DNA from: Pseudomonas entomophila
GTDB taxonomy: Bacteria > Pseudomonadota > Gammaproteobacteria > Pseudomonadales > Pseudomonadaceae
Length of the DNA: 64,000 nt
Assembly: GCF_023277925.1 (NCBI RefSeq)
Contig: NZ_CP063832.1
Location: 2,558,001 to 2,622,000, forward strand
Direction of reading: 5' to 3'
Part shown: one piece after another, positions 16,482 to 25,480 of the stretch
Position numbering within the stretch: the stretch's first letter is position 1
How the letters are laid out: the number at the start of each line of letters is the position of its first letter
Program-made: the position numbers and the translations under genes
Notes under the pieces: model-generated
The model's database searches: none
Told to the model about the DNA's origin: nothing
What the model saw: the letters and a program-made list of their open reading frames with translations, nothing else

Positions 16482-18698
16482 TCAAATACGCCGGGCGGCG
16501 TAACGCTTGAGCATGCTCGGGACATCGAGGATCAGCGCGATACGACCGTCGCCGGTGATGGTCGCGCCGGACATGCCCGGCGTGCCCTGCAGCATCTTGC
16601 CCAGCGGCTTGATCACCACTTCTTCCTGGCCGACCAGCTGGTCGACCACGAAGCCGATGCGCTGGGTGCCGACCGACAGGATCACCACGTGACCTTCATG
16701 CTGCTCTTCGTGCTCGTGGTCCTGGACCAACCAGCGCTTGAGGTAGAACAGCGGCAGCGCCTTGTCGCGCACGATCACCACTTCCTGGCCGTCGACCACG
16801 TTGGTGCGCGACAGGTCGAGGTGGAAGATCTCGTTGACGTTGACCAGCGGGAAGGCGAACGCCTGGTTGGCCAGCATCACCATCAGGGTCGGCATGATCG
16901 CCAGGGTCAGCGGCACCTTGATGACGATCTTCGAGCCCTGGCCCTTGGCCGAGAAGATATTGATCGAGCCGTTGAGTTGCGAAATCTTGGTTTTCACCAC
17001 GTCCATGCCCACGCCACGGCCGGACACATCGGAAATCTCGGTCTTGGTCGAGAAGCCCGGGGCGAAGATCAGGTTGTAGCAGTCCGACTCGCTCAGGCGG
17101 TCGGCCGCGTCCTTGTCCATCAGGCCCTTTTCCACGGCCTTGGCGCGCAGGATACTCGGGTCCATGCCCTTGCCGTCGTCGGAGATCGACAGCAGGATAT
17201 GGTCGCCTTCCTGTTCGGCGGACAACACCACCCGGCCCATGCGCGACTTGCCCGAGGCTTCGCGCTCGTCCGGCATCTCGACACCATGGTCGACGGCGTT
17301 GCGCACCAAGTGCACCAACGGGTCGGCCAGTGCCTCGACGAGGTTCTTGTCCAGGTCGGTCTCTTCGCCGACCAGCTCCAGGTTGATCTCTTTCTTCAAC
17401 TGGCGCGCCAGGTCGCGAACCAGGCGCGGGAAGCGCCCGAAGACCTTCTTGATCGGCTGCATGCGGGTCTTCATGACCGCGGTCTGCAAGTCGGCGGTGA
17501 CCACGTCGAGGTTGGACACGGCCTTGGACATGGCTTCGTCGCCGCTGTTGAGCCCCAGGCGCACCAAGCGGTTACGCACCAGCACCAGCTCGCCGACCAT
17601 GTTCATGATTTCGTCCAGGCGCGCGGTATCGACCCGCACCGTGGTTTCCGCTTCGCTGGCGCCATGCTTTTCGGCGGCCGGTGCGGCGGCGGCACGGGCT
17701 GGCGCAGCCGGGGCGGCTGGCTTGGCGGCAACCGGTGCCGGCGCAGGTTTGACCACAGGCTTGGGCTCGACCTTGGCGGCGGCAGGCGCGGCTGTAGCTA
17801 CGGCGGCAGGCGCCTCGCTGGCGACGGCGTCGCCCGAGAACTTACCCTTGCCATGCAACTGGTCCAGCAGCGCTTCGAATTCGTGCTCGCTAATGTCCTC
17901 GCCACCAGGCGCGGCCGATGCTGCGCTGGCCGCAGGCGCGGCGGCAGCCGGCAAGGCGTCCACGGCGAAGGTGCCCTTGCCGTGCAACTGGTCGAGCAGC
18001 GACTCGAATTCGTCGTCGGTGATTTCGTCGCTGGCAGGCGCGGCGGCAGGCGCCGATGCGCTCGGCGCGGCATCCGCCGAGAACTGGCCCTTGCCATGCA
18101 ACTGATCGAGCAGCGATTCGAACTCGGCGTCGGTGATTTCGTCACCGCCCGCGCCGACCACTTCGCCTTGCAATTGCTCATGGACCTCGGCTTGCGCCTT
18201 GACCGCATCGAGCGAATCGAGCAGTTGCTCGAACTCGGTGTCGGTGATGTCCGGCTCGGCCTCGACCTGCGGGGCAGCTTCAACGACCGGCTCAGGGGCT
18301 TGCGCGCCACCGGGCTCGGCCAGACGCGACAGTGCCGCCAGCAGTTCCGGCGTGGCCGGGGTGATGTCCGAACGCTCGCGAACCTGGCTGAACATGCTGT
18401 TGACCGTGTCGAGGGCCTCGAGCACCACGTCCATCAGTTCCGCGTCGACCCGGCGCTCACCTTTGCGCAGGATGTCGAACACGTTCTCGGCGATATGGCA
18501 GCACTCCACCAGCTCGTTGAGCTGAAGGAAGCCGGCGCCCCCTTTTACAGTGTGGAAACCGCGGAAAATCGCATTGAGCAGGTCCGCATCATCGGGCCGG
18601 CTTTCCAGCTCGACCAGTTGCTCGGACAGTAGCTCGAGGATTTCGCCGGCTTCTACCAGGAAATCCTGAAGGATTTCTTCATCGGCGCCGAAGCTCAT
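16482..18698 (-). CDS. cheA: CheA, chemotaxis histidine kinase
   Basis: A 738-residue kinase. The HPt domain (1-105) carries the phospho-histidine His49 (FHTVKGGAGF). An Ala/Pro-rich linker (about 120-345) contains four repeats of a motif like ITDxEFExLLDQLHGKGxF near 150-163, 187-206, 225-244 and 268-287. Then come the dimerisation domain (from about 350), the HATPase domain (NAVDHG near 467, DDGKGMD near 507, GRGVGMD near 560) and the CheW-like regulatory domain (about 600-735). It phosphorylates CheY and CheB in response to receptors. It starts 12 bp after cheZ. Confidence 0.97.
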   Translation of the reverse strand: MSFGADEEILQDFLVEAGEILELLSEQLVELESRPDDADLLNAIFRGFHTVKGGAGFLQLNELVECCHIAENVFDILRKGERRVDAELMDVVLEALDTVNSMFSQVRERSDITPATPELLAALSRLAEPGGAQAPEPVVEAAPQVEAEPDITDTEFEQLLDSLDAVKAQAEVHEQLQGEVVGAGGDEITDAEFESLLDQLHGKGQFSADAAPSASAPAAAPASDEITDDEFESLLDQLHGKGTFAVDALPAAAAPAASAASAAPGGEDISEHEFEALLDQLHGKGKFSGDAVASEAPAAVATAAPAAAKVEPKPVVKPAPAPVAAKPAAPAAPARAAAAPAAEKHGASEAETTVRVDTARLDEIMNMVGELVLVRNRLVRLGLNSGDEAMSKAVSNLDVVTADLQTAVMKTRMQPIKKVFGRFPRLVRDLARQLKKEINLELVGEETDLDKNLVEALADPLVHLVRNAVDHGVEMPDEREASGKSRMGRVVLSAEQEGDHILLSISDDGKGMDPSILRAKAVEKGLMDKDAADRLSESDCYNLIFAPGFSTKTEISDVSGRGVGMDVVKTKISQLNGSINIFSAKGQGSKIVIKVPLTLAIMPTLMVMLANQAFAFPLVNVNEIFHLDLSRTNVVDGQEVVIVRDKALPLFYLKRWLVQDHEHEEQHEGHVVILSVGTQRIGFVVDQLVGQEEVVIKPLGKMLQGTPGMSGATITGDGRIALILDVPSMLKRYAARRI

Positions 18699-18710
18699 TA
18701 AACGTGCTCC

Positions 18711-19499
18711 TTAAAAACCCAGGCTGGATAGCAGATCGTCGACATCGTCCTGACCGGACACGACGTCTTCACGCTTATCGGCATGAATCTGCGGACCTTC
18801 ACCCCGAGTCGGATGTTTTTCTTGATCTTTTTCAGCACGCAGCTGCTGGTGGTCATGTTCGATACCGGCAAAGCGGTCGACTTGGCTTGCCATCAGCACG
18901 AGCTTGAGCAGATTGCTTTCGACTTCGGTGACCAGCGTGGTCACCCGCTTGATCACCTGCCCGGTCAGGTCCTGATAGTCCTGGGCCAGCAGAATGTCGT
19001 TGAGATGGCCGGCGACCTTGCGATTGCCTTCGGCGCTGTGCGTCAGGAAACTGTCGACGCGCTTGACCAGCTCACGGAATTCCGGCGCCGCCACCTCGCG
19101 ACGCATGAAGCGCTGCCAGTCGGCGGACAGGTCCTGGGCCTCGCTCGCGAGGTCGTTGAGCACGGGCGTGCTCTCCTCCACCAGGTCCATGGTGCGGTTG
19201 GCCGCGCCCTCGGTGAGGCGCACCACGTAGGAGAGGCGCTCGGTGGCATCGGTGATCTGCGAGACTTCCTCGGCCTGCGGCATGGCCGGGTCGATCTGGA
19301 AGCTGACGATCGCACTGTGCAGTTCACGGGTGAGCTTGCCGACTTCCTGATACAGGCCACGGTCGCGGGTCTGGTTCAGCTGGTGAATCAGCTGCACCGC
19401 CTCGCCGAACCGGCCGCGCTCGAGGCTCTCGACCAGTTCTTGGGCATGCTTCTTCAGGGTTGATTCGAACTCACCCAGAGAGTTGTTCTGTGACTCCAT
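18711..19499 (-). CDS. cheZ: CheZ, CheY-P phosphatase
   Basis: A 262-residue, mainly helical protein. The catalytic-region signature QDYQDLTGQ lies at residues 173-181, and the C-terminal CheY-binding tail ends DDVDDLLSSLGF. It dephosphorylates CheY-P and ends the switching signal. The gap to cheY is 18 bp. A sigma28-like sequence lies inside its 3' end (18775-18801). Confidence 0.95.
   Translation of the reverse strand: MESQNNSLGEFESTLKKHAQELVESLERGRFGEAVQLIHQLNQTRDRGLYQEVGKLTRELHSAIVSFQIDPAMPQAEEVSQITDATERLSYVVRLTEGAANRTMDLVEESTPVLNDLASEAQDLSADWQRFMRREVAAPEFRELVKRVDSFLTHSAEGNRKVAGHLNDILLAQDYQDLTGQVIKRVTTLVTEVESNLLKLVLMASQVDRFAGIEHDHQQLRAEKDQEKHPTRGEGPQIHADKREDVVSGQDDVDDLLSSLGF
18775..18801 (-). 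promoter_or_regulatory. Possible internal sigma28 (FliA) promoter for cheA
   Basis: On the minus strand TGAAGGTC, an 11-nt spacer and GCCGATAA match the sigma28 pattern (TAAAGTTT-N11-GCCGATAA) with a perfect -10 element but a weaker -35. It lies in the 3' end of cheZ, about 77 nt before the cheA start. GCC-GAT-AAG also simply encodes Ala-Asp-Lys there, so it may be chance. Confidence 0.35.
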
Positions 19500-19517
19500 G
19501 GCGCCCCCTGACGTGAC

Positions 19518-19904
19518 TCAGCCGTTGACGCGTTCGAAGATCTTCTCGATCTTTTCTTTGAGCACCTGGGCGGTGAATGGCTTGACCACATAGCCGTTGA
19601 CCCCGGCCTGGGCCGCTTCGATGATCTGGTCGCGCTTGGCTTCGGCGGTCACCATCAGCACCGGCATGCCCTTGAGGCGGTCGTGTGCCCGCACCTTGCG
19701 CAGCAGGTCGATACCGGACATGCCCGGCATGTTCCAGTCGGTCACCAGGAAGTCGAAGTGGCCGTTCTCCAGCATGGGGAGCGCCGTGGTGCCATCGTCG
19801 GCTTCCTCGGTGTTGGTGAAGCCCAGGTCACGCAACAGGTTCTTGATGATCCGCCGCATTGTCGAAAAGTCGTCAACGATGAGGATTTTCATGTCTTTGT
19901 TCAA
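19518..19904 (-). CDS. cheY: CheY response regulator
   Basis: A single-domain receiver of 128 residues (124 from the internal ATG at 19892). The acidic pair Asp11/Asp12, phospho-acceptor Asp56 (VTDWNMPG), Thr in MVTAEA and Lys in VVKPFTA are all present. The TTG at 19904 is taken as start because GGAGG lies 5 nt upstream of it but 17 nt before the ATG. CheY-P binds FliM and FliN at the motor switch. It follows fliA across a 93-bp spacer that holds a 20-bp palindrome. Confidence 0.95.
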   Translation of the reverse strand: MNKDMKILIVDDFSTMRRIIKNLLRDLGFTNTEEADDGTTALPMLENGHFDFLVTDWNMPGMSGIDLLRKVRAHDRLKGMPVLMVTAEAKRDQIIEAAQAGVNGYVVKPFTAQVLKEKIEKIFERVNG

Positions 19905-19927
19905 TTAGACCTCCAAGCAGTCTTAAA

Positions 19928-19947
19928 CGCGCTCGGCGCCGAGCGCG
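19928..19947 (-). terminator. 20-bp palindrome between fliA and cheY
   Basis: A perfect GC-rich palindrome (CGCGCTCGGC and its complement), followed on the minus strand by TTTAAG. It lies after fliA and about 12 nt before the cheY Shine-Dalgarno sequence. It may be a leaky terminator or an mRNA-processing hairpin; the T-tract is too weak for a firm call. Confidence 0.45.
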
Positions 19948-19997
19948 CAGTCAATCAATTCTGTACCGCTAAAAAAACGACTGCATCGAACCTGGGT

Positions 19998-20738
19998 TCA
20001 ACGCGCCCGCCACTCACCCAACCGGCTGCGCAGACGTGCCGCGCACTGGCTGTGCAACTGGCTGACACGCGACTCGCTGACCCCCAGCACCTCGCCGATT
20101 TCCTTGAGGTTCAGCTCTTCGTCGTAGTACAGCGCCAGGACCAGACGCTCGCGCTCCGGCAGGTTGGCGATCGCATCGGCCAGGGCGGACTGGAAGCGCT
20201 CGTCCTCCAGGTCCCGCGATGGCTCCAACTGGCCGCTGGCTCCGTCCTCGTGCAACCCTTCGTGCTCGCCGTCCTGCAGCAGGTCGTCGAAACTGAACAG
20301 GCGGCTGCCCAAGGTGTCGTTCAGAATCCCGTAGTAATCATCGAGACTCAATTGGAGTTCGGCAGCAACCTCGTGATCTTTAGCGTCGCGGCCGGTTCTT
20401 GCTTCAACCGAGCGAATCGCGTCACTGACCATGCGCGTGTTGCGGTGCACCGAGCGTGGCGCCCAGTCCCCCTTGCGCACCTCGTCGAGCATGGCGCCGC
20501 GGATGCGGATGCCAGCGTAGGTTTCGAAGCTCGCGCCCTTGCTGGCGTCGTATTTGTTGGCGACTTCCAGCAGGCCGATCATGCCGGCCTGGATCAGGTC
20601 CTCGACCTGCACGTTGGCTGGCAGGCGCGCCAGCAGGTGGTAGGCGATGCGCTTGACCAACGGCGCGTAGCGTTCGACCAGCTCGTACTGGGCGTCTTTC
20701 GCCGCCTTGCTGTACATCTTGAAACCGCTCGCGTTCAT
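19998..20738 (-). CDS. fliA: FliA, flagellar sigma factor (sigma28)
   Basis: A 246-residue sigma factor with region 2 (YAPLVKRIAYHLLARLP...DLIQAGMIGLLEVANKYD...FETYAGIRIRGAMLDEVR), region 3 and region 4 (LPERERLVLALYYDEELNLKEIGEVLGVSESRVSQLHSQ). It directs transcription of late flagellar genes such as fliC and is held by the anti-sigma factor FlgM, not in this window. Its start overlaps the fleN stop by 4 bp, so it is co-transcribed with flhF-fleN. A sigma28 site matching its specificity is found upstream of fliC. Confidence 0.97.
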   Translation of the reverse strand: MNASGFKMYSKAAKDAQYELVERYAPLVKRIAYHLLARLPANVQVEDLIQAGMIGLLEVANKYDASKGASFETYAGIRIRGAMLDEVRKGDWAPRSVHRNTRMVSDAIRSVEARTGRDAKDHEVAAELQLSLDDYYGILNDTLGSRLFSFDDLLQDGEHEGLHEDGASGQLEPSRDLEDERFQSALADAIANLPERERLVLALYYDEELNLKEIGEVLGVSESRVSQLHSQCAARLRSRLGEWRAR

Positions 20739-21568
20739 AACACTGGCCCCGCACTGGTGGGCTGCACCAGACGCTCGACGAAAAACTCCAGGTGTCCGCG
20801 CGGGTTGGCAGGCAGCGGCCAGCTATCGACCTTCTGCGCAATGGCCTTGAAGGCCAGCGCGCACTTGGACCGTGGGAAGGCCTCGTAGACCGCCCGCTGC
20901 TTCTGCACCGCCTTGCGCACACATTCGTCGTAAGGCACGGCGCCGACGTATTGTAGGGCGACGTCGAGAAAGCGATCCGTGACCTTGGTCAACTTGGCAA
21001 ACAGGTTGCGCCCTTCCTGCGGGCTCTGCGCCATGTTGGCCAGCACGCGGAAACGATTCATGCCGTAATCGCGGTTGAGCAGCTTGATCAGGGCGTAGGC
21101 GTCGGTGATCGAGGTGGGCTCGTCGCAGACCACCAGCAGCACCTCTTGCGCGGCGCGGACGAAACTGACTACCGAGTCACCAATACCCGCAGCGGTGTCG
21201 ATCACCAACACGTCGAGGTTGTCGCCAATCTCGCTGAAGGCCTGGATCAGGCCGGCATGCTGGGCCGGCGCCAGGTGCACCATGCTCTGGGTACCGGAGG
21301 CGGCCGGCACGATGCGCACACCGCCAGGCCCCTGCAACAGCACGTCGCGCAGCTCGCAACGCCCTTCGATGACGTCGGCCAGGGTGTGCTTGGGCGTCAG
21401 GCCCAGCAGTACGTCGACATTGGCCAGGCCCAGGTCGGCGTCCAGCAGCATGACCCGGCGGCCGAGTTCGGCCAGCGCCAGGGACAGGTTCACTGAAACG
21501 TTAGTCTTGCCGACGCCACCTTTGCCACCGGTCACGGCGATCACCTGTACGGGATGCATGCTACCCAT
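20735..21568 (-). CDS. fleN: FleN (FlhG), flagellar number regulator
   Basis: A 277-residue MinD/ParA-like ATPase with the deviant Walker A GGKGGVGKTN at residues 14-23 and VMLLDADLGLANVD, the A' motif, near 39-52. In Pseudomonas it restrains FleQ activity and keeps the polar flagellum count at normal level. It lies between flhF and fliA, the conserved order, and overlaps fliA by 4 bp. Confidence 0.96.
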   Translation of the reverse strand: MGSMHPVQVIAVTGGKGGVGKTNVSVNLSLALAELGRRVMLLDADLGLANVDVLLGLTPKHTLADVIEGRCELRDVLLQGPGGVRIVPAASGTQSMVHLAPAQHAGLIQAFSEIGDNLDVLVIDTAAGIGDSVVSFVRAAQEVLLVVCDEPTSITDAYALIKLLNRDYGMNRFRVLANMAQSPQEGRNLFAKLTKVTDRFLDVALQYVGAVPYDECVRKAVQKQRAVYEAFPRSKCALAFKAIAQKVDSWPLPANPRGHLEFFVERLVQPTSAGPVL

Positions 21569-21682
21569 GTCTGTTCTTTACCTTGTCTCGCTTGGACCCA
21601 GGCCACATGAGGGGCTGAATGCTCGAGGCCACGGACAGGCCGGGCAACCCCATGATGTAGGTACGTTGCACAGTATTCACCC

Positions 21683-22993
21683 TCAACCCGCTCGCTTGCC
21701 GGGGCTGTGGTAGAGATCAGCGAACATGTCGGCCATGGCCTCTTCGCTGGGCTCGTCCTGCATCTGTACGCTTACCGCGCGACTCACCAGCTGGTGCTTG
21801 CGCGGCAATTGCAGGTCGTCAGGAATACGCGGCCCGTCGGTCAAGTAGGCCACCGGCAATTCATGACTGATAGCCAGGCTCAGCACTTCGCCGAGGCAAG
21901 CCGTTTCATCGAGCTTGGTCAGGATGCAACCGGCCAGGCCGCAGCGTTTGTAGCTGTGGTAGGCGGCGGTGAGCACCTGCTTCTGGCTGGTGGTTGCCAG
22001 CACGAGATAGTTCTTGGCGGCGATGCCGCGCCCGGCCAGCGTCTCCAACTGCATGCGCAGCGCCGGGTCGCTGGCCTGCAGGCCTGCGGTGTCGATCAGC
22101 ACCACGCGCTTGCGCAGCAACGGTTCGAGGGCCTGGGCCAACGACTCGCCCGGGTCGACGTAGGTGACCGGTACGTTGAGGATACGCCCAAGGGTCTTGA
22201 GCTGCTCCTGGGCGCCGATGCGGTAGCTGTCCATGCTCACCAGCGCCAGGTTGTTCGCGCCGTACTTGAGCACATAGCGGGCGGCCAGCTTGGCCAGCGT
22301 GGTGGTCTTGCCCATGCCGGCCGGGCCGACCATGGCGATCACCCCACCCTCCTCGATCGGCTCGATCTCGGGCACTTCGATCATCCGCGCCAGGTGCGCC
22401 AGGACCATGCGCCAGGCATGGCGCGGCTCTTCGATTTCGGCCGTGAGCTCAAGCAGTTCGCGCGCCAGGCCACCGGACAGGCCCAAGCGCTGCAAGCGAC
22501 GCCAGAGATTGGCCTGTTGCGGCTTGCTGCCTTGCAACTGGCTCCAGGCCAGCGAGCCCAGTTGTACTTCAAGCAGCTCGCGCAGGCCGGTCAGCTCGAA
22601 GCGCATGGCGTCGAACAGGCGCGGGTCAACCGCAGGTTGCGCTGGCGCGGCGACAGGCGCCGGCTCATCGACGTGCGGTTCGACCAGCGGCTCGGAGGCC
22701 GTCAGCGACTGGCCAGCGAACAGTTGGCGATTACCCTCGCCCAGCTCGCTGCGGTCATTGATCTGCGCCTGGGCGGTGACGATACGCGACTGCGTCTTGC
22801 GCAGCTCGTCCTCGAGCTCGGCATTGGGTACGCGTGGCGCCAGGGCGGACAGCTTGTAGTCCAGCGCGGCCGTCAGTTCGACACCGCCGGCGATGCGCCG
22901 GTTGCCGATGATGGCGGCGTCGGAGCCGAGCTCATCCCGGACCAGCTTCATGGCCTGACGCATATCGGCGGCGAAAAAACGCTTAACTTGCAT
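21683..22993 (-). CDS. flhF: FlhF, SRP-type GTPase for polar flagellar placement
   Basis: A 436-residue protein with an N-terminal B domain (1-130, starting MQVKRFFAADMRQAM), an N domain and a GTPase G domain. The P-loop GPAGMGKTT is at 223-231; DTAGLQ and TKLDE (guanine specificity) follow. FlhF recruits the first flagellar structures to the pole and is balanced by FleN. It starts 11 bp after flhA. Confidence 0.96.
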   Translation of the reverse strand: MQVKRFFAADMRQAMKLVRDELGSDAAIIGNRRIAGGVELTAALDYKLSALAPRVPNAELEDELRKTQSRIVTAQAQINDRSELGEGNRQLFAGQSLTASEPLVEPHVDEPAPVAAPAQPAVDPRLFDAMRFELTGLRELLEVQLGSLAWSQLQGSKPQQANLWRRLQRLGLSGGLARELLELTAEIEEPRHAWRMVLAHLARMIEVPEIEPIEEGGVIAMVGPAGMGKTTTLAKLAARYVLKYGANNLALVSMDSYRIGAQEQLKTLGRILNVPVTYVDPGESLAQALEPLLRKRVVLIDTAGLQASDPALRMQLETLAGRGIAAKNYLVLATTSQKQVLTAAYHSYKRCGLAGCILTKLDETACLGEVLSLAISHELPVAYLTDGPRIPDDLQLPRKHQLVSRAVSVQMQDEPSEEAMADMFADLYHSPGKRAG

Positions 22994-23004
22994 AACCCAC
23001 TACC

Positions 23005-25134
23005 TCAGCCATTTGGGCCCACGGTGGCAACGATGGTGACTTGCTTGTTGTCAGGTATTTCCTGATACGCCAAAACATGCAAATTCGGTACAGCCAGGCG
23101 GCCGAAGCGCGACAGCATGGCTCGGATCGGGCCGGCCACCAGGAGGATGGCCGGCTGGCCCTGCATTTCCTGACGCTGGGCTGCCTCGATCAACGAACGC
23201 TGAAGCTTTTCGGCCATGCTGGGTTCAAGAAGAACACCATCTTCCTGACCCTGCCCGGCCCTTTGCAGACTATTGAGCAAGATCTGTTCCAACCTTGGCT
23301 CAAGGGTGATCACAGGCAGCTCGGACTCAACGCCGACAATGCTTTGCACGATAGCGCGACACAATCCGACCCGCACCACCGCCACCAGCGCGGCGGTATC
23401 TTGACTCTTCATCGGGTTGTTGGCGATGGCTTCGGCAATGCTGCGGATGTCACGCACCGGCACCTGCTCGGCGAGCAGCGCCTGAAGGACCTTGAGCAGC
23501 CCCGACAAGGAAATGACACCCGGCACCACCTCTTCAGCCAGTTTCGGCGAGACCTTGGCCAGCACCTGAAGCAGTTGCTGGACCTCTTCGTGACCGATCA
23601 GCTCGTGGCAGTGCTTCTGCAGGATCTGGTTCAAGTGCGTGGCGACCACGGTACTGGCGTCCACCACCGTATAGCCCAGCGACTGCGCCTGCGCACGCTG
23701 GGCAATGTCGATCCATACCGCTTCCAGGCCGAACGCCGGATCGCGGGCGGCAATACCATTGAGCGTGCCGAACACCTGCCCAGGGTTGATCGCCAGCTCG
23801 CGATCCGGGTAGATCTCCGCCTCGGCGAGGATCACGCCCATCAGCGTCAGGCGGTAGGCGCTGGGCTGCAGGTCGAGGTTGTCACGGATGTGCACGGTAG
23901 GCATGAGGAAGCCCAAGTCTTGCGAGAGCTTCTTGCGCACCCCCTTGATCCGCGCCAAGAGTTGGCCACCCTGGTTGCGGTCGACCAGTGGGATCAGGCG
24001 ATAGCCGACTTCCAGGCCGATCATGTCGATGGGAGTGACGTCATCCCAGCCCAGCTCCTTGGTTTCCAGCGCCCGCTGCGGCGATGGCAGCAGGTCTTGC
24101 TGGCGCTGCAACTCCTGCTCGGCTTCGACCTTGGCCTTCTGCTGCTTCTTCCACACCAGGTAGGCGCCACCGGCAGCCAGCAGGCCAAGGCTGAGGAAGG
24201 CGATGTGCGGCATGCCCGGCACCAGGCCCATGACGATCATCAGGCCGGCGGACACCGCCAGCGCCTTGGGCGAATCGAACATCTGCCGGTTGATCAGCTT
24301 GCCCATGTCCTCGGAGCCCGAGGCACGGGTAACCATGATCGCGGCGGCGGTGGACAGCAACAGTGATGGCAATTGCGCCACCAAACCGTCACCGATGGTC
24401 AACAGGGCGTACACCTTGCCGGCATCGGCAAAGGACATGTTGTGCTGCAGCATGCCGATGAGCATGCCACCGATCAGGTTGATGAACAGGATCAGCAGGC
24501 CGGCGATGGCGTCACCACGGACGAACTTGCTGGCACCGTCCATCGAGCCGTAGAACTCAGCCTCCTGGGCGACTTCGGCACGACGTGACTTGGCCTGGGC
24601 CTGGTCGATCAGGCCGGCATTGAGGTCGGCGTCGATGGCCATCTGCTTGCCGGGCATCGCGTCGAGGGTGAAGCGCGCGCTCACTTCTGAGATACGCCCG
24701 GCACCCTTGGTCACGACCACGAAGTTGATGATCATGAGGATGGCGAACACCACCGCACCGACGACATAGTTGCCGCCGATCACCACCTCGCCGAACGCCT
24801 GGATCACCTTGCCCGCGGCGCCATGGCCTTCCTGGCCATGGAGCATGACCACCCGGGTGGAAGCGACGTTCAGGGCCAGGCGCAGCAGCGTGGCGACCAG
24901 CAGGATGGTGGGGAAGGCGGCGAAGTCCAGCGGGCGCAGGGCGTAGACGCAGACCAGCAGGACCACGATCGACAGGGCGATGTTGAACGTGAAGAAGACG
25001 TCGAGCAGGAACGGCGGGATCGGCAACATCATCATTGCCAGCATCACCAGCAGCAGCAGCGGCACGCCGAGGTTGCCCCGGCCGAGACCGGCCAGGTTGT
25101 TGCGGGCGTTGCTGATTAACTGAGTGCGATCCAC
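23005..25134 (-). CDS. flhA: FlhA, flagellar export gate protein
   Basis: A 709-residue protein with about eight transmembrane helices in residues 15-310, the FHIPEP family loop (RISEVSARFTLDAMPGKQMAIDADL near 145-170) and a cytoplasmic domain (about 330-709) that docks chaperone-substrate complexes. It forms the nonameric ring of the flagellar type III export gate. A -24/-12 promoter lies about 58 nt upstream of ATG 25134. Confidence 0.97.
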   Translation of the reverse strand: MDRTQLISNARNNLAGLGRGNLGVPLLLLVMLAMMMLPIPPFLLDVFFTFNIALSIVVLLVCVYALRPLDFAAFPTILLVATLLRLALNVASTRVVMLHGQEGHGAAGKVIQAFGEVVIGGNYVVGAVVFAILMIINFVVVTKGAGRISEVSARFTLDAMPGKQMAIDADLNAGLIDQAQAKSRRAEVAQEAEFYGSMDGASKFVRGDAIAGLLILFINLIGGMLIGMLQHNMSFADAGKVYALLTIGDGLVAQLPSLLLSTAAAIMVTRASGSEDMGKLINRQMFDSPKALAVSAGLMIVMGLVPGMPHIAFLSLGLLAAGGAYLVWKKQQKAKVEAEQELQRQQDLLPSPQRALETKELGWDDVTPIDMIGLEVGYRLIPLVDRNQGGQLLARIKGVRKKLSQDLGFLMPTVHIRDNLDLQPSAYRLTLMGVILAEAEIYPDRELAINPGQVFGTLNGIAARDPAFGLEAVWIDIAQRAQAQSLGYTVVDASTVVATHLNQILQKHCHELIGHEEVQQLLQVLAKVSPKLAEEVVPGVISLSGLLKVLQALLAEQVPVRDIRSIAEAIANNPMKSQDTAALVAVVRVGLCRAIVQSIVGVESELPVITLEPRLEQILLNSLQRAGQGQEDGVLLEPSMAEKLQRSLIEAAQRQEMQGQPAILLVAGPIRAMLSRFGRLAVPNLHVLAYQEIPDNKQVTIVATVGPNG

Positions 25135-25190
25135 CGCGAGTCCTCTTCAAGCAAAAACTTTGACGCCTGCGTGGCGCCTGGCGCTGCCTT

Positions 25191-25207
25191 TGCAAGAAGC
25201 CTTCCAA
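25191..25207 (-). promoter_or_regulatory. Sigma54 (RpoN) promoter of flhA
   Basis: On the minus strand TTGGAAGGCTTCTTGCA has GG and GC separated by 10 nt, as the RpoN consensus TGGCACG-N4-TTGCA requires. The -12 GC is about 58 nt before flhA. flhA is an RpoN/FleQ target in P. aeruginosa, so the position is as expected. Confidence 0.65.
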
Positions 25208-25304
25208 CTTTTTTAGGGCGGGGATTTTTTGCCGGGCGCGGGCCTTGGATCGCGTGTTGGCGGACAGGGGCCAGGCGATGTTTTTGCAGAGGTATTGAGA
25301 TCGA

Positions 25305-25462
25305 GCGCCGCCCGCGCGGCGCATCGCGGATGAATCCGCTCCTACATCGGTTGCAACGTGCCCATGCCTGACAGGCCATGGTTGCCTGCCCTGCGTGTAC
25401 GACGCGATTTATCGGCTGGCTGTAGGAGCGGATTCATCCGCGATGCGCCGCACAAGCGGCGC
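25305..25462. repeat. Pair of inverted REP elements in the 346-bp flhB-flhA spacer
   Basis: Two copies of a P. putida-type REP face each other: 25305-25346 (GCGCCG...GCGGATGAATCCGCTCCTACA) and 25421-25462 (TGTAGGAGCGGATTCATCCGCG...GGCGC). About 74 bp lie between them. The rest of the spacer holds the flhA promoter; no gene is seen. The pair lies upstream of flhA and downstream of the flhB stop, so it can form a long hairpin in read-through RNA. Confidence 0.85.
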
Positions 25463-25480
25463 CCGCCCCATCAGCCAACC

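Noticed and set aside
15333..18632. Very long open frame on the plus strand opposite cheA/cheB
   Set aside because: It is antisense to two certain genes, has low-complexity His/Arg/Gln-rich translation and no ribosome site; this is the usual mirror frame of high-G+C genes.
19928..19947. Firm intrinsic terminator after fliA
   Set aside because: The palindrome is perfect but has only TTTAAG after it and lies directly before the cheY ribosome site; kept as a low-confidence hairpin only.
25135..25480. CRISPR-like repeats in the flhB-flhA spacer
   Set aside because: There are only two copies, in opposite orientation, with REP-type sequence and no regular spacers.
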